This document shows positions 34,819 through 45,697 of a DNA stretch of 64,000 bases, one piece after another. The DNA is taken from positions 496,001-560,000 of the forward strand of contig NZ_CP015596.1 in NCBI RefSeq assembly GCF_001644575.1. The letters run 5' to 3'. The translations under genes and the position numbers were made by a program. Numbering within the stretch: the stretch's first letter is position 1; each line of letters begins with the position of its first letter. Source of the DNA: Mycobacterium adipatum. GTDB taxonomy: Bacteria; Actinomycetota; Actinomycetes; Mycobacteriales; Mycobacteriaceae. Under the pieces are notes generated by a model. The model was not told where the DNA came from. It worked only from the letters and a program-made list of their open reading frames with translations, and did not search any database.

Positions 34819-36150
34819 TCACCAGTCGTCATCGTCTTCTTCGTCCTCGCCCAGGTCGTGGGCCAACTGCGACGGTGCCGCTAGGCTCGCCCTGTTGCCA
34901 CCGCGCTTGCCCGCGTTGCCCGTCGCCCCCATCGGGCCGCCACCGCCGGCACCCGCCCCCACCGGGGCCAGACCGGTACCGGCTCCGCCGGCCGCGGCTC
35001 CGGTCGGCACAGCGGCCGCCGACGGTTGGGCGACCAGGCTGTTCATCAGCGGCGTGCTCGCCAGCGTGCCGCCCGCCCCGGGTAGTGAGGCCGCCCGCAC
35101 CAGGCCGGCACCCGCCGCCGGGCCGGTGCCGCCGGCCAGCGGATGATTCGAGAACGGGCTGGCACCCATCAGTCCGAACTGCGCGCCGTTGTTGCCCATC
35201 TGACCGAACATGGAGCTGACCTGCTGCAGCGGCGCGGTCAGCTGCTGAATCGGCTGGGTGACGGTCTGCATCATCTGTTGGGGTGCCTGCATCGCCATGG
35301 ATCCCAGTTGCGACCCGAGTTGCATGCCCATCTGCGCGCCCTGCTGCACGCCGTTCATCAGCTGCTCCGGCTCACCCTGAGCCTGCTGCGCGGTGTTCTC
35401 CGCCTTGCGGGTCTGGCTCTGCGCCGCCACTGACGCTTGGTTGGCCTGGGCAGCGGCGCGGCCCGCATGCAGAGCCGCCGACTCGACGGTGGCCTGCGCT
35501 GTGACGTGCGCGAACGCGGTCTCCCGCAGCACCGAACCGGGCAACGTGGCCGCCAACCGTCCGGTCGCTGCGCCCAGCGCGGCTTCGCCGACACCGGGCA
35601 TCACGATGGGTTTCAGCGGCGGGATCGGCTCGAACACGGTGTTGGCCGCGGTTTCGGCCTGATATCCGTGCATCGCGCCGGCGGCCTGGGTCCACATTCG
35701 CACGAAGTAGTCGAACTCGTTGATCCCGATCGGGACCGCATTCACCCCGAGGAAGTTGGTGGCCTCCAGCACCGCGTGGGTGACATGGTTCATCTCGATC
35801 TCGACCAGCGGTGGCGTGACCGCCATGGCAAGCAGATAGGAGTTCGCCTGCGCGATCGCCTGCATCGCCCGCTTCTGCGCCTGCAACGCGCTGGTCCGAA
35901 GCCACACCACCATCGGCATGGTCGCCTGCACCGCGCGTTCACTGGCCCCGCCCTGCCACGAACCTGCCAGCGAGGCCAGGCTCGCGGACAACTCCTCCGC
36001 CTGGGTCTCCATGGCGATGGCCAGCATCTCCCACGCCGCAGCAGCCTGATACATCGGCGCTGCACCGGCACCCGCCATCAGGCGGCCGGTGTTGACCTCG
36101 GGGGGCAGTGCCGCATAAATCATCGGCACAATTGCGGGTACCGTCGTCAT
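34819..36150 (-). CDS. PPE68: PPE family protein PPE68
   Basis: A 443-residue PPE protein. It begins IYAALPPEVNTGRLMAGAGA, the PPE68 form of the PPE motif, with WQGGAS as the WxG turn at about residue 65. The central part (MQMGSQLG-type repeats, MQAPQQMMQ) is Gln/Met-rich. The C-terminal 120 residues are Gly/Ala-rich, and the protein ends in a very acidic tail, DLGEDEEDDDDW. It would pair with PE35, be bound by EspG1 and be exported or membrane-associated. It is longer than the 368-residue M. tuberculosis protein. Confidence 0.92.
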   Translation of the reverse strand: MTTVPAIVPMIYAALPPEVNTGRLMAGAGAAPMYQAAAAWEMLAIAMETQAEELSASLASLAGSWQGGASERAVQATMPMVVWLRTSALQAQKRAMQAIAQANSYLLAMAVTPPLVEIEMNHVTHAVLEATNFLGVNAVPIGINEFDYFVRMWTQAAGAMHGYQAETAANTVFEPIPPLKPIVMPGVGEAALGAATGRLAATLPGSVLRETAFAHVTAQATVESAALHAGRAAAQANQASVAAQSQTRKAENTAQQAQGEPEQLMNGVQQGAQMGMQLGSQLGSMAMQAPQQMMQTVTQPIQQLTAPLQQVSSMFGQMGNNGAQFGLMGASPFSNHPLAGGTGPAAGAGLVRAASLPGAGGTLASTPLMNSLVAQPSAAAVPTGAAAGGAGTGLAPVGAGAGGGGPMGATGNAGKRGGNRASLAAPSQLAHDLGEDEEDDDDW

Positions 36151-36194
36151 AGTTTGCTGGCTCGGTCTTGTCGCGGGCGGTCAGCCGGTTTCGG

Positions 36195-36491
36195 TCAGGA
36201 AAGCGTGGCGGCGGCTTCGCCGTCCACCGCCGTGTAGATCCCGGTCGCCTCCAGATATGCGGCGCCGGCACGCGCCAACTCCTGCTGGGCGTAGGCGTTG
36301 AGTGCGGCCATCTGCATGCTCTCGCTGGCGAACGCCATCACAGCCTGCACCGATACCTCTTCGGCGCCGGCCGGCAACAAAGCCGCCGCCTCGGCGGTCG
36401 CCGCGGTACCGGTTGCCAGACCGCGGGAACCTTCGGCGATCACCTGGCCGCCGATACCCAGAACCGCGGGGTTGTGTTGCAAAGGTTGCAT
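36195..36491 (-). CDS. PE35: PE family protein PE35
   Basis: A 98-residue PE-domain protein lacking any C-terminal extension. It begins MQPLQHNPAVLGIGGQVI, and the YxxxD secretion motif is Tyr86-Thr-Ala-Val-Asp90. AGGAGG lies a good distance before the ATG at 36491. It precedes PPE68 by 44 bases and should form a PE-PPE heterodimer with it. Confidence 0.9.
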   Translation of the reverse strand: MQPLQHNPAVLGIGGQVIAEGSRGLATGTAATAEAAALLPAGAEEVSVQAVMAFASESMQMAALNAYAQQELARAGAAYLEATGIYTAVDGEAAATLS

Positions 36492-36669
36492 GTCCCGTTC
36501 CTCCTCACAGATTCCAAAAGTCCTGGAAAAAGCTCATATAGAGGGGGACGCAGCTGTTGCTCCGTCGCATCAGAATCGTTCCCCCGACCCGTTTGCTAGC
36601 GCATAGCCGTCAATTTTGCTGAGCGGCTCAGATTCCATAGTAACCGCGGTTTGGGGGTGCTCCGCACAC
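36492..36669. promoter_or_regulatory. Region upstream of PE35, possible promoter for PE35-PPE68-esxBA
   Basis: This 178-base gap separates eccCb1 from PE35 in an otherwise tightly packed operon. On the minus strand it carries TTGACG near 36616-36611 and, nearer PE35, TATATG near 36543-36538. They are too far apart to form one promoter, so separate weak promoters or a long leader are possible. No open frame or hairpin of note is seen. Confidence 0.35.
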
Positions 36670-38421
36670 TTATTCTGCGGGGGGGTCGATATAGGCCGCC
36701 TGGACCACCTCCTGGCCCTCGGGTGACACCAAAAGTGCCTGGCCAGGAGGCCTGCGCTTCAGTTTGAACTGGCTTGTCGGGAACTCGGTCTTCTCCCCCG
36801 ACAGGAACAGCGTCGGGGAACCCGCACCGAACGCGGCGCCGACGAACTTGTCCATGGTGGCCCGGTGCGCCTGGCTCATCTGGCAGGTCACCACGATGTG
36901 CAGGCCGATATCCGCCGACGCCGGCAGCAGCGGCGCCAGCGGGGCCATGGGCGGCACCATTCCGCTGGCCGCCACGATCATGTGCCAGTCGTCGACGAGC
37001 AACACCACATCGGGTCCGGACCACCAGGACCTGGCCCGGAGCTGGGCGGTGGTCAGGTCGGGCGGTGGCAGTCGCTTCTTGAGGTTGACCGCCAGCGCCT
37101 TGATCGACTCCTCCAGCGAGGTGCTGTTGCGATTGACCGCACCGGCGTCGAGCAGATGGCTCTGCGGTACCGCGTCCAGCAGGCCGGACCGGTAGTCGGC
37201 GAGCATGAACCGCACCTGGCTCGGATCGTTACGCGCGCAGATCGCCTGCGCGACGGCATGCGCGATGGTGGTCTTGCCCGACTTGGGTGCCCCGAAGATC
37301 AGCACGTGCGGGGTGGCCTGCATATCGCTGAACGCCACCGACAGGTCGGATTCGCGGATCCCCAGCGGGACGGTCCACCTGGTGCGGTAGTCCGAGTCCG
37401 GTCCCGGCGGCGCCGGGTCGAGTTCGTGCAGGTAGATCCGCTCGGGCAGCACCCGGACCCGGGGGGCCTCCTCGGTGTGCAGGCCGGCGATGTGGTCCAC
37501 CGCCGCGGTGATGGCCGGCACGATGTCCGCCGCGCTGTGCACCCCGTCCAGGCGCGGCACGCCGATCATCAGGTGGTGCTTTTCCATCGAGATGGCCCGC
37601 CCCGGCCGGTTCGCCGGGATATCGCGGGTCATCCGGTCGATCTGGGTCTCGTTGACGTCACCGAGGCGGAACTCCACCTTGGTGCCCAAGTAGTCACGGA
37701 CCCGCGATTTCAGTTCGGTCCAGCGCGGCGTCGAGATGATCGTGTGCACCCCGAAGGCCAGGCCCTGACCGGCCAGGTCCTGCACCACGGCCTCGAGATC
37801 GGGGAACTCGGACACGAACGCAGGCCACCCGTCGATCACCAGGAACACGTCACCGAACGGGTCGGCCGATGCCGGATGGTTCGGGTCGTCGCGCATCTGC
37901 CGGTACGCGGCGATCGACCCGGCCCGGTACTGCTTGAACATCGCTTCGCGATGGCGCAGAACGGCTTTCATCTCGGCGACCGCACGATTCACCCGGTCGG
38001 GCTCCGAACGGGTCGCCACCCCGCCGACATGCGGCAGGTCCTCCAGGTACATCAACCCGCCACCGCCCAGATCGATGCAATAGAACTGCACCTGACGGGG
38101 TGTGTGGGTGGCAGCGGCCGAAAGGATGAGCGTCTGCAGGAACGTCGACTTGCCCGTCTGCGGGGCACCGCCGACGGCGATGTTGCCGGCCGCCGCGGAC
38201 ACGTCGATACCCCAGACCTCCTGGCGGTGCCGACGCGGCTCGTCCATGATCCCGAGCCCGAAACGCAGCGGCTGCCGCTGATCTCGTTGCACCAGTTCGT
38301 CCACCGGTGTCGGATCGGTCAGCGGCGGCAGCCACATCTTGTAGGCGCGTTCCTCGCCGGTCGCCAGCTGGCCCAGTACCACCTCGCGCAGCACACGGGG
38401 TTCGGATTCGGTGCTGGTCAC
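36670..38421 (-). CDS. eccCb1: ESX-1 FtsK/SpoIIIE ATPase EccCb1
   Basis: A 583-residue cytoplasmic protein holding the second and third ATPase domains of EccC. Walker A motifs are GAPQTGKST (85-92) and GAPKSGKTT (377-385), with Walker B-like strands VFLVIDGWP and VVLLVDDWH. In relatives the last domain binds the EsxB C-terminal signal. GTG 38421 overlaps the eccCa1 stop by four bases; the split of EccC into Ca and Cb is normal for ESX-1, not a frameshift. Confidence 0.95.
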   Translation of the reverse strand: MTSTESEPRVLREVVLGQLATGEERAYKMWLPPLTDPTPVDELVQRDQRQPLRFGLGIMDEPRRHRQEVWGIDVSAAAGNIAVGGAPQTGKSTFLQTLILSAAATHTPRQVQFYCIDLGGGGLMYLEDLPHVGGVATRSEPDRVNRAVAEMKAVLRHREAMFKQYRAGSIAAYRQMRDDPNHPASADPFGDVFLVIDGWPAFVSEFPDLEAVVQDLAGQGLAFGVHTIISTPRWTELKSRVRDYLGTKVEFRLGDVNETQIDRMTRDIPANRPGRAISMEKHHLMIGVPRLDGVHSAADIVPAITAAVDHIAGLHTEEAPRVRVLPERIYLHELDPAPPGPDSDYRTRWTVPLGIRESDLSVAFSDMQATPHVLIFGAPKSGKTTIAHAVAQAICARNDPSQVRFMLADYRSGLLDAVPQSHLLDAGAVNRNSTSLEESIKALAVNLKKRLPPPDLTTAQLRARSWWSGPDVVLLVDDWHMIVAASGMVPPMAPLAPLLPASADIGLHIVVTCQMSQAHRATMDKFVGAAFGAGSPTLFLSGEKTEFPTSQFKLKRRPPGQALLVSPEGQEVVQAAYIDPPAE

Positions 38422-40652
38422 GACGTCACCCCCGAGGTGTCCATCATCGGCGCCGCGGTGAACGGCTGAATCCTGACCCTGCTGGGAGTCTGCACCCGCG
38501 GAGCCACCACACCGTCGGCGGTGATGGCCGATGCCGGCACGTAGTTGGTGCCGGTGTAGACGCTGCGGAACTTCACCGGGTCCTCCATACCGACCCGCAG
38601 GAAGCCCACGCCACTTTCCTTATTGGTGATGTACTGCGCCTCCGGTGTACCGATGACCGCCTTCGATTCCGCGGAGCTGGTGGTGCGCAGCGCAATTCGA
38701 TAGGTCAGGTTCGGCTCGAGCTTGTCGATGCGCACCCCGCCGGTGTTGAGTGACTGGGTGGCCAGCAGCAGATGCACCCGCAGCGACCGCCCCACCCGGC
38801 AGATGCGGTCGAACAACGCGATGAAGTCCGGATGGTTCTGCAGCAGTTCGGCGAACTCGTCGACCACCACGAACAGGGTGGGCAGCGGGGCCAGATCCGC
38901 CCCGCGTTCCCGGTGCTTCTCGTACTCGGCCACCCCGGACAGCGCACCCGCCGCGCCGACCTGCATACCGGCCTGGCGCAGGATGGACTGCCGCCGGTCC
39001 AGTTCACCGGTGAGCACCTCGCCCATCCGGTTCACCAACTCGGCTTCCTCCTCCATGTTGGTGACCACCGCCGCGGTATGCGGCAGCTTCTCCATGCCGA
39101 GGAAGGTGGAACCACCCTTGAAGTCGGTGAGCAGCAGATTCACCTGATCCGGGTGGTGGGTGGCCGCCAGCGAAAGAATGAGCGTGCGAAGGAATTCCGA
39201 CTTTCCGGAGCCGGTGGTCCCGATCAGCATGCCGTGCGGCCCGGCACCGAATTCGGCGCCCTCCTTGATGTCGAGGTGCATGATGTCCCCGGTCTTGAGC
39301 TCGTGGCCGAACGGGATCTTCAGCCGATCCCGGTCGGTGTCGCTGAACATCCGCCAGCGCGAGGGCGTCACCTCCTCGACGGTCTGTGCACCGACCAGTT
39401 GATGCCACTCGGTGGCGACCTTCTTCTGCACCCGGGTGCTCTTGTCGATGATGGTCCCGGTGATCGACCACCCGGCCAGCTTGCGAGCCACCCGCCCGGC
39501 CTGCGACGGGGTCATCCGATCGGCGGCGTTGACCACCAACCGGAAGGTCTGGTTGGGCAGCCGATCATCGGCACTGCCGTCGGCGTCGAGTCGGATCCGG
39601 TAGGCCGACCCGCGATGGTTTCCCAGCGTGATCACCGTGACACCGGCCCGCCCGTCGACCGGGAAGCCGGCCTTCCCGCCGGTGAGATCGATGACGACGA
39701 CGTAGGGACCGCTGGGTGCGGCGTCTGCGGTGTGCGGTCCGCGGGCGGTGAGATCGGACAGCCCGTCGGGCCGGGTGAACACCAGCCGGGTCGGCCCGGC
39801 GGCGTCGGTATCGGTCTGATGCTGAACGTGCGGAAGCCATTTCAGCCAAGTCCAGTTCGGGTCCTCCGGGTTGTCGGTGAGCACCCGGATCTGCATCAGG
39901 TCCGGCGGGTGGAACACCGCCAGGTGGCAGATCATCGCGGTCAGCAGTTCCGCCGCGCGTTCGGCGTCGCCTCCGATGGCGATGGTCGGAAAGGTCCTCA
40001 GCTGCACCAGCTTCGGGCAGTCATGAATCAGACCGTGGGTGCGCAGGAACTTGATGAGCCACATGTGGCTGACGGGTTCCAGATGCGGCTGCGGGGCACC
40101 CGACGGGCCGGAAAGCTCCCCTCCCACCGCCGGTTTGAGCAACCGGTCCACCGCGGGCTCCGCACCGATCCCGATCCGGGTGGCCGCGAAGAAGTCGGCA
40201 TTGGCCTGGCGCGACCACTGCCGGTTGGTGCCGATGATCGACAACAAATCCTCGGGATGCGGCGCGTGATAATTGAAGAATGTCACCTGCGCCGCAGCCG
40301 ACGTCGTCACCCGGGTCCGCAGGCCCGCCAGGTAACGCAGGTATTCCTTACGGTCGGCGTTGATCTCGGGCACCCGCTTGCCACCCGGACCGCCGCCGGC
40401 CATGAAACCCACGGTCGCCATGATCATCATCAGCGGCATCATCAGCATGTACGGCGACAGTTGCCGGATGCCGGTGAAGATCATGATGGCGATCATCCCG
40501 AGCATGCCGCCGCCCATCACCCACGGCAACGCCTTTTGGATCCCGGACGGCGGGATGTCGATCCCGAGGTCATCGGGCGGGGTGATGTTGATCTCGCCCG
40601 GCGTGAGCCGCGGGCCTCGCTTGATGATGGGGGTGAATTTCTTCGTCGTCAT
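38418..40652 (-). CDS. eccCa1: ESX-1 membrane-bound FtsK/SpoIIIE ATPase EccCa1
   Basis: A 744-residue protein. Two membrane helices lie at about residues 40-85. A DUF-like stalk and the first FtsK ATPase domain follow, with Walker [10 protein letters not shown] near residue 477 and [12 protein letters not shown] as Walker B. It is the motor subunit that docks EccCb1. ATG 40652 overlaps the eccB1 stop by four bases. Confidence 0.95.
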   Translation of the reverse strand: MTTKKFTPIIKRGPRLTPGEINITPPDDLGIDIPPSGIQKALPWVMGGGMLGMIAIMIFTGIRQLSPYMLMMPLMMIMATVGFMAGGGPGGKRVPEINADRKEYLRYLAGLRTRVTTSAAAQVTFFNYHAPHPEDLLSIIGTNRQWSRQANADFFAATRIGIGAEPAVDRLLKPAVGGELSGPSGAPQPHLEPVSHMWLIKFLRTHGLIHDCPKLVQLRTFPTIAIGGDAERAAELLTAMICHLAVFHPPDLMQIRVLTDNPEDPNWTWLKWLPHVQHQTDTDAAGPTRLVFTRPDGLSDLTARGPHTADAAPSGPYVVVIDLTGGKAGFPVDGRAGVTVITLGNHRGSAYRIRLDADGSADDRLPNQTFRLVVNAADRMTPSQAGRVARKLAGWSITGTIIDKSTRVQKKVATEWHQLVGAQTVEEVTPSRWRMFSDTDRDRLKIPFGHELKTGDIMHLDIKEGAEFGAGPHGMLIGTTGSGKSEFLRTLILSLAATHHPDQVNLLLTDFKGGSTFLGMEKLPHTAAVVTNMEEEAELVNRMGEVLTGELDRRQSILRQAGMQVGAAGALSGVAEYEKHRERGADLAPLPTLFVVVDEFAELLQNHPDFIALFDRICRVGRSLRVHLLLATQSLNTGGVRIDKLEPNLTYRIALRTTSSAESKAVIGTPEAQYITNKESGVGFLRVGMEDPVKFRSVYTGTNYVPASAITADGVVAPRVQTPSRVRIQPFTAAPMMDTSGVTS

Positions 40653-42199
40653 CCGCCGGCTCCTTCGGGGGGCAACGGGGAACCCGGCGCTTGCGCGGGC
40701 AGCCCGGCGGCCGGCGCACCCGGCGCGGCGGGCGCCGGTGCCCCGGGTGCGGCCATCTGGTTGTTCCCGGGGGCATCGACCTTGCGCGGGTTGGGATCCG
40801 GGGGCAGCGTGTCATGTTCGAGCAGCGCAGCCTGTTTGGTCAGGACCGGGCCGTCGACCAGCAGACTGACCACCTGCCAGGGCGCGGTCTGCGGTCCGCT
40901 GAGGCCCAGGGCGGCCGCGGTGTCCTCGTTCGGCAGCCCATAGCGCACGCCCTGCGGGTCGATGTAGTACAGGCTCTCCCCGTAGCGCGGGTCCGGTGAC
41001 TGCAAGCGGATGAACTGACCGCCCTCGATGAACACCGTGGCGTCACCGGCGATCTGGTCGATACCACTGTTGAGCCGCGACGGCGGGACCGGCAGGTGGC
41101 GTCCGCTGATGATGGTCTGGCGCGGTGCCTGATCGCCCGGCTCCCGCTGCCAGGACCAGCACAGCGTCGGCGCGTCATGGCGCAACCGGATGTCCATCGG
41201 CTGGTCGGGCAGCGGCGAGACGAACACCTGCTCGGGGATGGCGGCGACGTCGCTGGCCTCCACCGACGGGGAGGTGATGAGTCCGAAGGAGTTGGTGGCC
41301 CGCAGCGCGGCGGCCGTGGTGCCGTTCACCTTGGCCACCCCGTCCGGTAGCACCACATAGCGCTGTTCGGTGTTGTCGGTGATGGTCTTGAAGACCGACC
41401 CGATCACCAGGTTCGGTGGCAGACCGACGGTATTCGGGGCGCCCGCCGAGGGGACCGCGGGCAGCTGCCACGGCCCGACATTGGGAAGAGCGTTGAACAG
41501 GCCCGCCGAGATCGGCGTCGCCTTGGCCGTGACCGGGATGCCGACCGCCGATGTGATGGCCCGATCGGCGAGATCGATGGCATGCCGTCCGTCATCGGTC
41601 ACCAGCCATGTGCGGCCTTGATAGGAGACCAGCACGCCCTGGCTCGGTTTCATCGGTCCCACCGATGCATCCACCGACAGTGGCATCACCAACACCGACG
41701 TCTCGACCTCGGGAGCCACGCTGTCCGGCTTGATCACCGTGTCGCAGAGCGACCACGAGGAGGTCGGCGCCCCGACCGGGGTGGCGTACGGCGCACCCGG
41801 GATGCCGATCGGTTGACCCTTGGCCATTCGGTTGAGCTCCTCGGACTTGACCGCCGACGGGTTCGCGGCATTGCCGAGCACCAGCCGCGCCGAGGTCAGG
41901 TTGTACACCGGCCGCAGGTCATCGGAGCCGGGAACGAGCACGTAGAGCTGATTGGTGGTGCGATCGACCAGCAGCGTGTCCGCACCGCGCTTACCCAGCG
42001 GTTTGAAATAGGCGAGCAGCGCCGCCCCGATGCAGACGATGACGGCGATGACGACGCCGGCCATCACCGCACGGCTGTAGAACTGCAGCGGGTCGTCGAA
42101 CATCCGGGTGTCGCGCCGGACGATGGCGTGTTCCACCCGGCGCAGCAGGAAGCGCCAGCCGCTGACCTGAACCTTCGTGGTTAACCGGAAGCCTGCCAT
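40649..42199 (-). CDS. eccB1: ESX-1 membrane component EccB1
   Basis: A 516-residue protein with a short cytoplasmic N terminus ([23 protein letters not shown]), one membrane helix at about residues 46-66, and a large periplasmic part with repeated domains. A Pro/Ala-rich C-terminal tail covers about the last 45 residues. EccB is a core subunit of the ESX complex. It follows eccA1 by two bases and overlaps eccCa1. Confidence 0.95.
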   Translation of the reverse strand: MAGFRLTTKVQVSGWRFLLRRVEHAIVRRDTRMFDDPLQFYSRAVMAGVVIAVIVCIGAALLAYFKPLGKRGADTLLVDRTTNQLYVLVPGSDDLRPVYNLTSARLVLGNAANPSAVKSEELNRMAKGQPIGIPGAPYATPVGAPTSSWSLCDTVIKPDSVAPEVETSVLVMPLSVDASVGPMKPSQGVLVSYQGRTWLVTDDGRHAIDLADRAITSAVGIPVTAKATPISAGLFNALPNVGPWQLPAVPSAGAPNTVGLPPNLVIGSVFKTITDNTEQRYVVLPDGVAKVNGTTAAALRATNSFGLITSPSVEASDVAAIPEQVFVSPLPDQPMDIRLRHDAPTLCWSWQREPGDQAPRQTIISGRHLPVPPSRLNSGIDQIAGDATVFIEGGQFIRLQSPDPRYGESLYYIDPQGVRYGLPNEDTAAALGLSGPQTAPWQVVSLLVDGPVLTKQAALLEHDTLPPDPNPRKVDAPGNNQMAAPGAPAPAAPGAPAAGLPAQAPGSPLPPEGAGG

Positions 42200-42201
42200 C
42201 G

Positions 42202-43923
42202 CTACTCGCTGATGTTCAGCCGGCCGTGCACCGCGGCGATCGCGGCACCCATGTCCTCGCCGCTGATCTCGCTGAGCTGCGTGACGTCGAGGCTTTCGAT
42301 GTCCAACGACCGGGCCAGCCGCATATCGCGGCTCTGCTCACCGGCTTCCACGAGCTGGCGGGCGTACCGGCCGTTTCCGGCGATGTCGAGCGCGGGCTTA
42401 CCGTTGAGCGACCGGTCGTGCAGCAGTGTGGCGGCGTCGAGCACGCGTTTGGCCGCCTCGTCGCTCAGCAATGAATCATTGGCTTCGGCAATCACTTTGG
42501 CGATCTCGACGATGTCCTGCGCCGAATAGGAGTCGAACTCGACCCGCGTAGAAAAGCGCGATCGCAGGCCGTCGTTGGTCTCCAGCAGCCGGTCGATGTC
42601 GGCGCTGTAGCCGGCGATGATCACCACCAGCCGGTCGCGGTCGTTCTCCATCCTGGCCAGCAAGGTGTCCAGTGCCTCGGTGCCGAACGGATCGGCCCGC
42701 CCGTCGCGCTCCTGCACCAGCGTGTACGCCTCGTCGATGAACAGCACTCCCCCGACCGCACGGTCGATGGTGCGTGAGGTCTTGACCGAGGACTGGCCCT
42801 CGTACTCGGCCACGAAGTCCTTGCGGGAGGTCTCCACCAGCTTCGGCTCGGCGATCACCCCGAGCCCGGCCAGGATGTTGGCCACCACCCGGGCGATCGT
42901 GGTCTTCCCGGTGCCGGGCGGGCCGGTGAAGATCATGTGCTTGGACTGCTGGGCCACCTTCATGCCGCGCGCCGCCCGGACCTTAGCCATCTGCGTTGCG
43001 GCGCGGTACTTCTCGATCTGCTCCTTGACCCTGCTGAGGCCGATCTGGCGGTCCAGCTCGGCCTGGGCATCGGCGAGCAACTTCTCCCGGCCGGAGGTGT
43101 CGGCCTGCACGCTTCCCGGATCCCACGGGTCGGTCCGGGCGGCGATCTTCTCCGCGGTCGTGGTGGCCAGCCGGTAGGACGGGTCCTTCAGCGCGGCAGA
43201 CACCTTCGGTGACGGATGGGTGGCCTGCAGCCATTCCAGCAGCGCCATCGCGGCGTCCTCGTTGCCCTGGCTGCGCCGGGCCATCGCCAGGTACCAGGCG
43301 ATGGCCGGCGCGCATGCCTCCCCGGCCGGGGACGAGTTCGATTCGGTGAGCCGACGCTCGGCCTCGGTGAACAATCCGAGGTTGGTGACCGCCACCCCGT
43401 GCGCCACACCTGCTGCCGCGCCGAGGAACTTGTCGGGCCAGCCGGCCGCCGCGCGCACCTCGTCGATCACGTCGGTCCAGCGTTCGGCCGCGCCGTAGAC
43501 GACCGCCTTGATCCAGGACACCAGGTATTCGGCACCCATTGCCGGGGCGTCGTCGAGCGCCTCCATGGCATCGGCGAAGTTGCCCTCGGCGGCTTCGCGC
43601 ACCGCGAACGCCATGGTGATCGCCAACGGCGAGTTCACCGGGTAGGTGATGTCGCCGTACAACCCGCCGATCGGGATGCGGGCGCCCAGGCTGTTCATCG
43701 AGATCTCGGCGGCACCGGCCAGCTGGCCGAAGTTGTTCCGCGAGAACCACGCCCGGAACAGCGTGGCGCGGTCGGTGTCCCCGCAGCGCAACCGGCCCAC
43801 CCAGGCGTCGCAGGCGCTCTCGTCGGCGGAGGTGATGTCGGTGAACAACTCCAGTGCTCGAGCCGGCGCCGTCGGCAGCATGCCGACGGCGGTGCCGAAC
43901 AGGCTTGCCAGATGTTCAGTCAT
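42202..43923 (-). CDS. eccA1: ESX-1 AAA+ ATPase EccA1
   Basis: A 573-residue protein, exactly the M. tuberculosis length when started at ATG 43923; the upstream extension overlaps espH and is not conserved. The N-terminal 270 residues are TPR-like helices. The CbxX/CfqX AAA+ domain has Walker A GPPGTGKT (334-341), Walker [11 protein letters not shown] and SRFSTRVEF. EccA is cytoplasmic and is thought to act on PE/PPE-EspG complexes. It overlaps the espH 3' end by eight bases. Confidence 0.96.
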   Translation of the reverse strand: MTEHLASLFGTAVGMLPTAPARALELFTDITSADESACDAWVGRLRCGDTDRATLFRAWFSRNNFGQLAGAAEISMNSLGARIPIGGLYGDITYPVNSPLAITMAFAVREAAEGNFADAMEALDDAPAMGAEYLVSWIKAVVYGAAERWTDVIDEVRAAAGWPDKFLGAAAGVAHGVAVTNLGLFTEAERRLTESNSSPAGEACAPAIAWYLAMARRSQGNEDAAMALLEWLQATHPSPKVSAALKDPSYRLATTTAEKIAARTDPWDPGSVQADTSGREKLLADAQAELDRQIGLSRVKEQIEKYRAATQMAKVRAARGMKVAQQSKHMIFTGPPGTGKTTIARVVANILAGLGVIAEPKLVETSRKDFVAEYEGQSSVKTSRTIDRAVGGVLFIDEAYTLVQERDGRADPFGTEALDTLLARMENDRDRLVVIIAGYSADIDRLLETNDGLRSRFSTRVEFDSYSAQDIVEIAKVIAEANDSLLSDEAAKRVLDAATLLHDRSLNGKPALDIAGNGRYARQLVEAGEQSRDMRLARSLDIESLDVTQLSEISGEDMGAAIAAVHGRLNISE

Positions 43924-44389
43924 GGTCACCTTGATACCGGGTCGCGAAAACCTCTGCCTGCGCGGCATCGGCATCCTCCGGGGACGGCAGGCCGACGCTG
44001 CGGCTCAGGAAGTCCCGGGTGTCGACGCCGTCGTGGCCGTGATCCTGCATGCCCTCGAGCATGTACGAGAACTGCGCGGCCCTGGCCCGCTGGGTCGCCA
44101 ATCCGGCGATCACCACGATCTCGGCGGCCAACTGGTCTTCGGCGACCTCAGTCGCTTGCGGGGAGAGCTCGATGCGCTGCACCCGCCCGTCGAAGAGCGC
44201 CGAAACGGTGACCGTCCCGGGGGGATTGGTGACGGTGAACACCGGTTCGGTGGCATCTCCGGTGTCGGCGGACGGCGCGTAGACGTCGAACGCGTCGAGG
44301 CCGGAGCCACCGTCGTCCTCGAGATGGGGCGCCCCGAAATCGAAGGCGTCCAGGCCTGGGGCGTCATCGTCGTACGGCGGGTTGACCAT
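43916..44389 (-). CDS. espH: ESX-1-associated protein EspH
   Basis: A 157-residue acidic cytoplasmic protein. The N-terminal LDAFDFGAPH and LDAFDVYAP repeats, then FTVTNPPGTVTVSALFDGRVQRIEL, and the C-terminal LPSPEDADAAQAEVFATRY match M. tuberculosis EspH as remembered (183 residues). The start MVNPPYDDD at ATG 44389 fits the known N terminus better than upstream starts. In M. marinum EspH is a chaperone-like factor for an Esp substrate. It lies between espG1 and eccA1. Confidence 0.9.
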   Translation of the reverse strand: MVNPPYDDDAPGLDAFDFGAPHLEDDGGSGLDAFDVYAPSADTGDATEPVFTVTNPPGTVTVSALFDGRVQRIELSPQATEVAEDQLAAEIVVIAGLATQRARAAQFSYMLEGMQDHGHDGVDTRDFLSRSVGLPSPEDADAAQAEVFATRYQGDHD

Positions 44390-44396
44390 CGCAGCC

Positions 44397-45251
44397 CTAG
44401 TCGCCGTCATAGTAGTAATCGGAGTCGGATTTGGCGTCGAACCAGGCCCCGGCGGGCAGGAACGTCATCAGTTCGTCGAGAGCGCGCTGCAGGTTGTCCT
44501 GGCTGCCGGGCAGGAAGCTGCCGAACAGCTCCCCGTTGACCTTGCGCGGTATGGACACGATGCGGCCCGACGGGGAGTCGAGCACCCCGGCCGCCACATC
44601 GGCCTGGGTGTAGGTGCCCCCGGAGTGGCGTTCGGTCGCGGTGATCTCCACCCAACTGCTCGGATTCGCTGTCGCCTCGGCGTAGATACGCGCCGAGGCC
44701 GGGGCGATGCCGAACTGCGCCAGCTGATTCGGCGACCGCGATTCCGCGAGCCGACTCGACACGCCGGTCATCGGCTCGACATCGGCGGGCTCGGCGACAC
44801 CCATGACCGCGGTCACCATCCCGGCCAGACCGACCTGCGGTGCCACCCGCTGCAGCACCAGCAGATCACCGTCGCGGGCGGCGATGACGTGGCGATCACC
44901 TTTGCGGCAGACCACGAAGCGGACCATCTTCCCGCCCACATCGCGGCGCCACCAGCGTCCCTCGAGCATGCGATCCGAGCGCGACAACGAGTCGGCCATG
45001 GCCGCGACCTCGGGATGGGGCCGGCCGTGGATGTCGAGGACTCCCTGGTTGGTGAGGTCGTCGGCGACCTTCTCCCACACCTTGTCGCGTAACTCCGGCT
45101 GCGGGATGTTGGGCCGGATACCCAGCGAGGGCGGGAACTCTTCGAGACCGAGCCGGTCCGCGATGACCAGCATGCCGTCGATGGTCACCTCGACGGCGAT
45201 CACGTCGTCATAGTGCGTGGGTTCGCCGTGCCCGGCGAAGGAGCTGGTCAT
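44397..45251 (-). CDS. espG1: ESX-1 PE/PPE chaperone EspG1
   Basis: A 284-residue protein (283 in M. tuberculosis) that binds PE-PPE pairs in the cytoplasm. VEVTIDGMLVIADRL, SLGIRPNIPQ, LEGRWWRRDVGGKMVRFVVCRKGDRHVIAARDGD (spread over about residues 97-128) and GSFLPGSQDNL match the M. tuberculosis protein. It is the first gene of the ESX-1 minus-strand operon. GGGAGATC precedes the ATG at a good spacing. Confidence 0.95.
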   Translation of the reverse strand: MTSSFAGHGEPTHYDDVIAVEVTIDGMLVIADRLGLEEFPPSLGIRPNIPQPELRDKVWEKVADDLTNQGVLDIHGRPHPEVAAMADSLSRSDRMLEGRWWRRDVGGKMVRFVVCRKGDRHVIAARDGDLLVLQRVAPQVGLAGMVTAVMGVAEPADVEPMTGVSSRLAESRSPNQLAQFGIAPASARIYAEATANPSSWVEITATERHSGGTYTQADVAAGVLDSPSGRIVSIPRKVNGELFGSFLPGSQDNLQRALDELMTFLPAGAWFDAKSDSDYYYDGD

Positions 45252-45697
45252 CGGTCAGATCTCCCGGTTCGCGTCGCTCGGCGCGAGGAGTCGATCCGCG
45301 AGGTGGCCGGTGTGGCGAACGTGGTGTGACCGAATGTGGTGTGACATGGTGCTCCTCCCCCTGCTGTCAATCGTCGCCTCGTGGCTGCCGGCGCGGGCCG
45401 ATTCTCCGGATATTCCGTCGAGGCGGTTGGATTCACCGTGTCCACCCCCTTCACCTCTCACACCAATTGCCGGCCCGCCTCGGCGAGCCGGCTGCCGTCA
45501 CCGAATCCCTTCCCCTTGCATCGACCCTAACAGCGCCGAACCCCCCTTCGATGCACCAATTTTCTGCCCCCACCAGGGGCAATCGCCGCAGGCTGCGGTG
45601 CGTACCGGCGCGGCTGCACCGGGTGCCTCAGCCGCGGTGGTTGATACTGGTGACGGCTGGTGAACAGACTCGATGACAGCCCAGGAGGAGGCCCGCG
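45252..45697. promoter_or_regulatory. 446-base divergent region, ESX-1 operon promoter and repeats
   Basis: No gene is supported here. The decamer GTGGTGTGAC occurs twice at 45321-45330 and 45336-45345, 70-95 bases upstream of espG1; on the minus strand this reads as TCACACC direct repeats. TGCATCGA (45517-45524) is inverted as TCGATGCA at 45548-45555. CACCAATT occurs near 45470 and 45554. Small hairpins TGCCCC/GGGGCA (45565-45581) and CCGCA/TGCGG (45586-45598) follow. These are candidate regulator sites for ESX-1 or the divergent ATPase gene. Confidence 0.45.

Noticed and set aside
35437..36237. 266-residue plus-strand frame opposite PPE68
   Set aside because: It has His/Arg/Gln-rich antisense composition. 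The minus frame carries the PPE motif and the locus order requires PPE68 here.
38418..38421. Possible frameshift splitting one EccC into two
   Set aside because: EccCa1 and EccCb1 are naturally separate genes in ESX-1, and the 4-nt GTGA overlap is a normal coupling.
45321..45345. Firm PhoP box call upstream of espG1
   Set aside because: The heptamers resemble the PhoP repeat but the period is 15 rather than 11 bases and one base per heptamer differs. It is kept only as a candidate site.
45248..45461. Small open frames in the espG1 upstream gap
   Set aside because: They are short, lack ribosome sites and recognisable sequence, and overlap repeats that better explain the region as regulatory.
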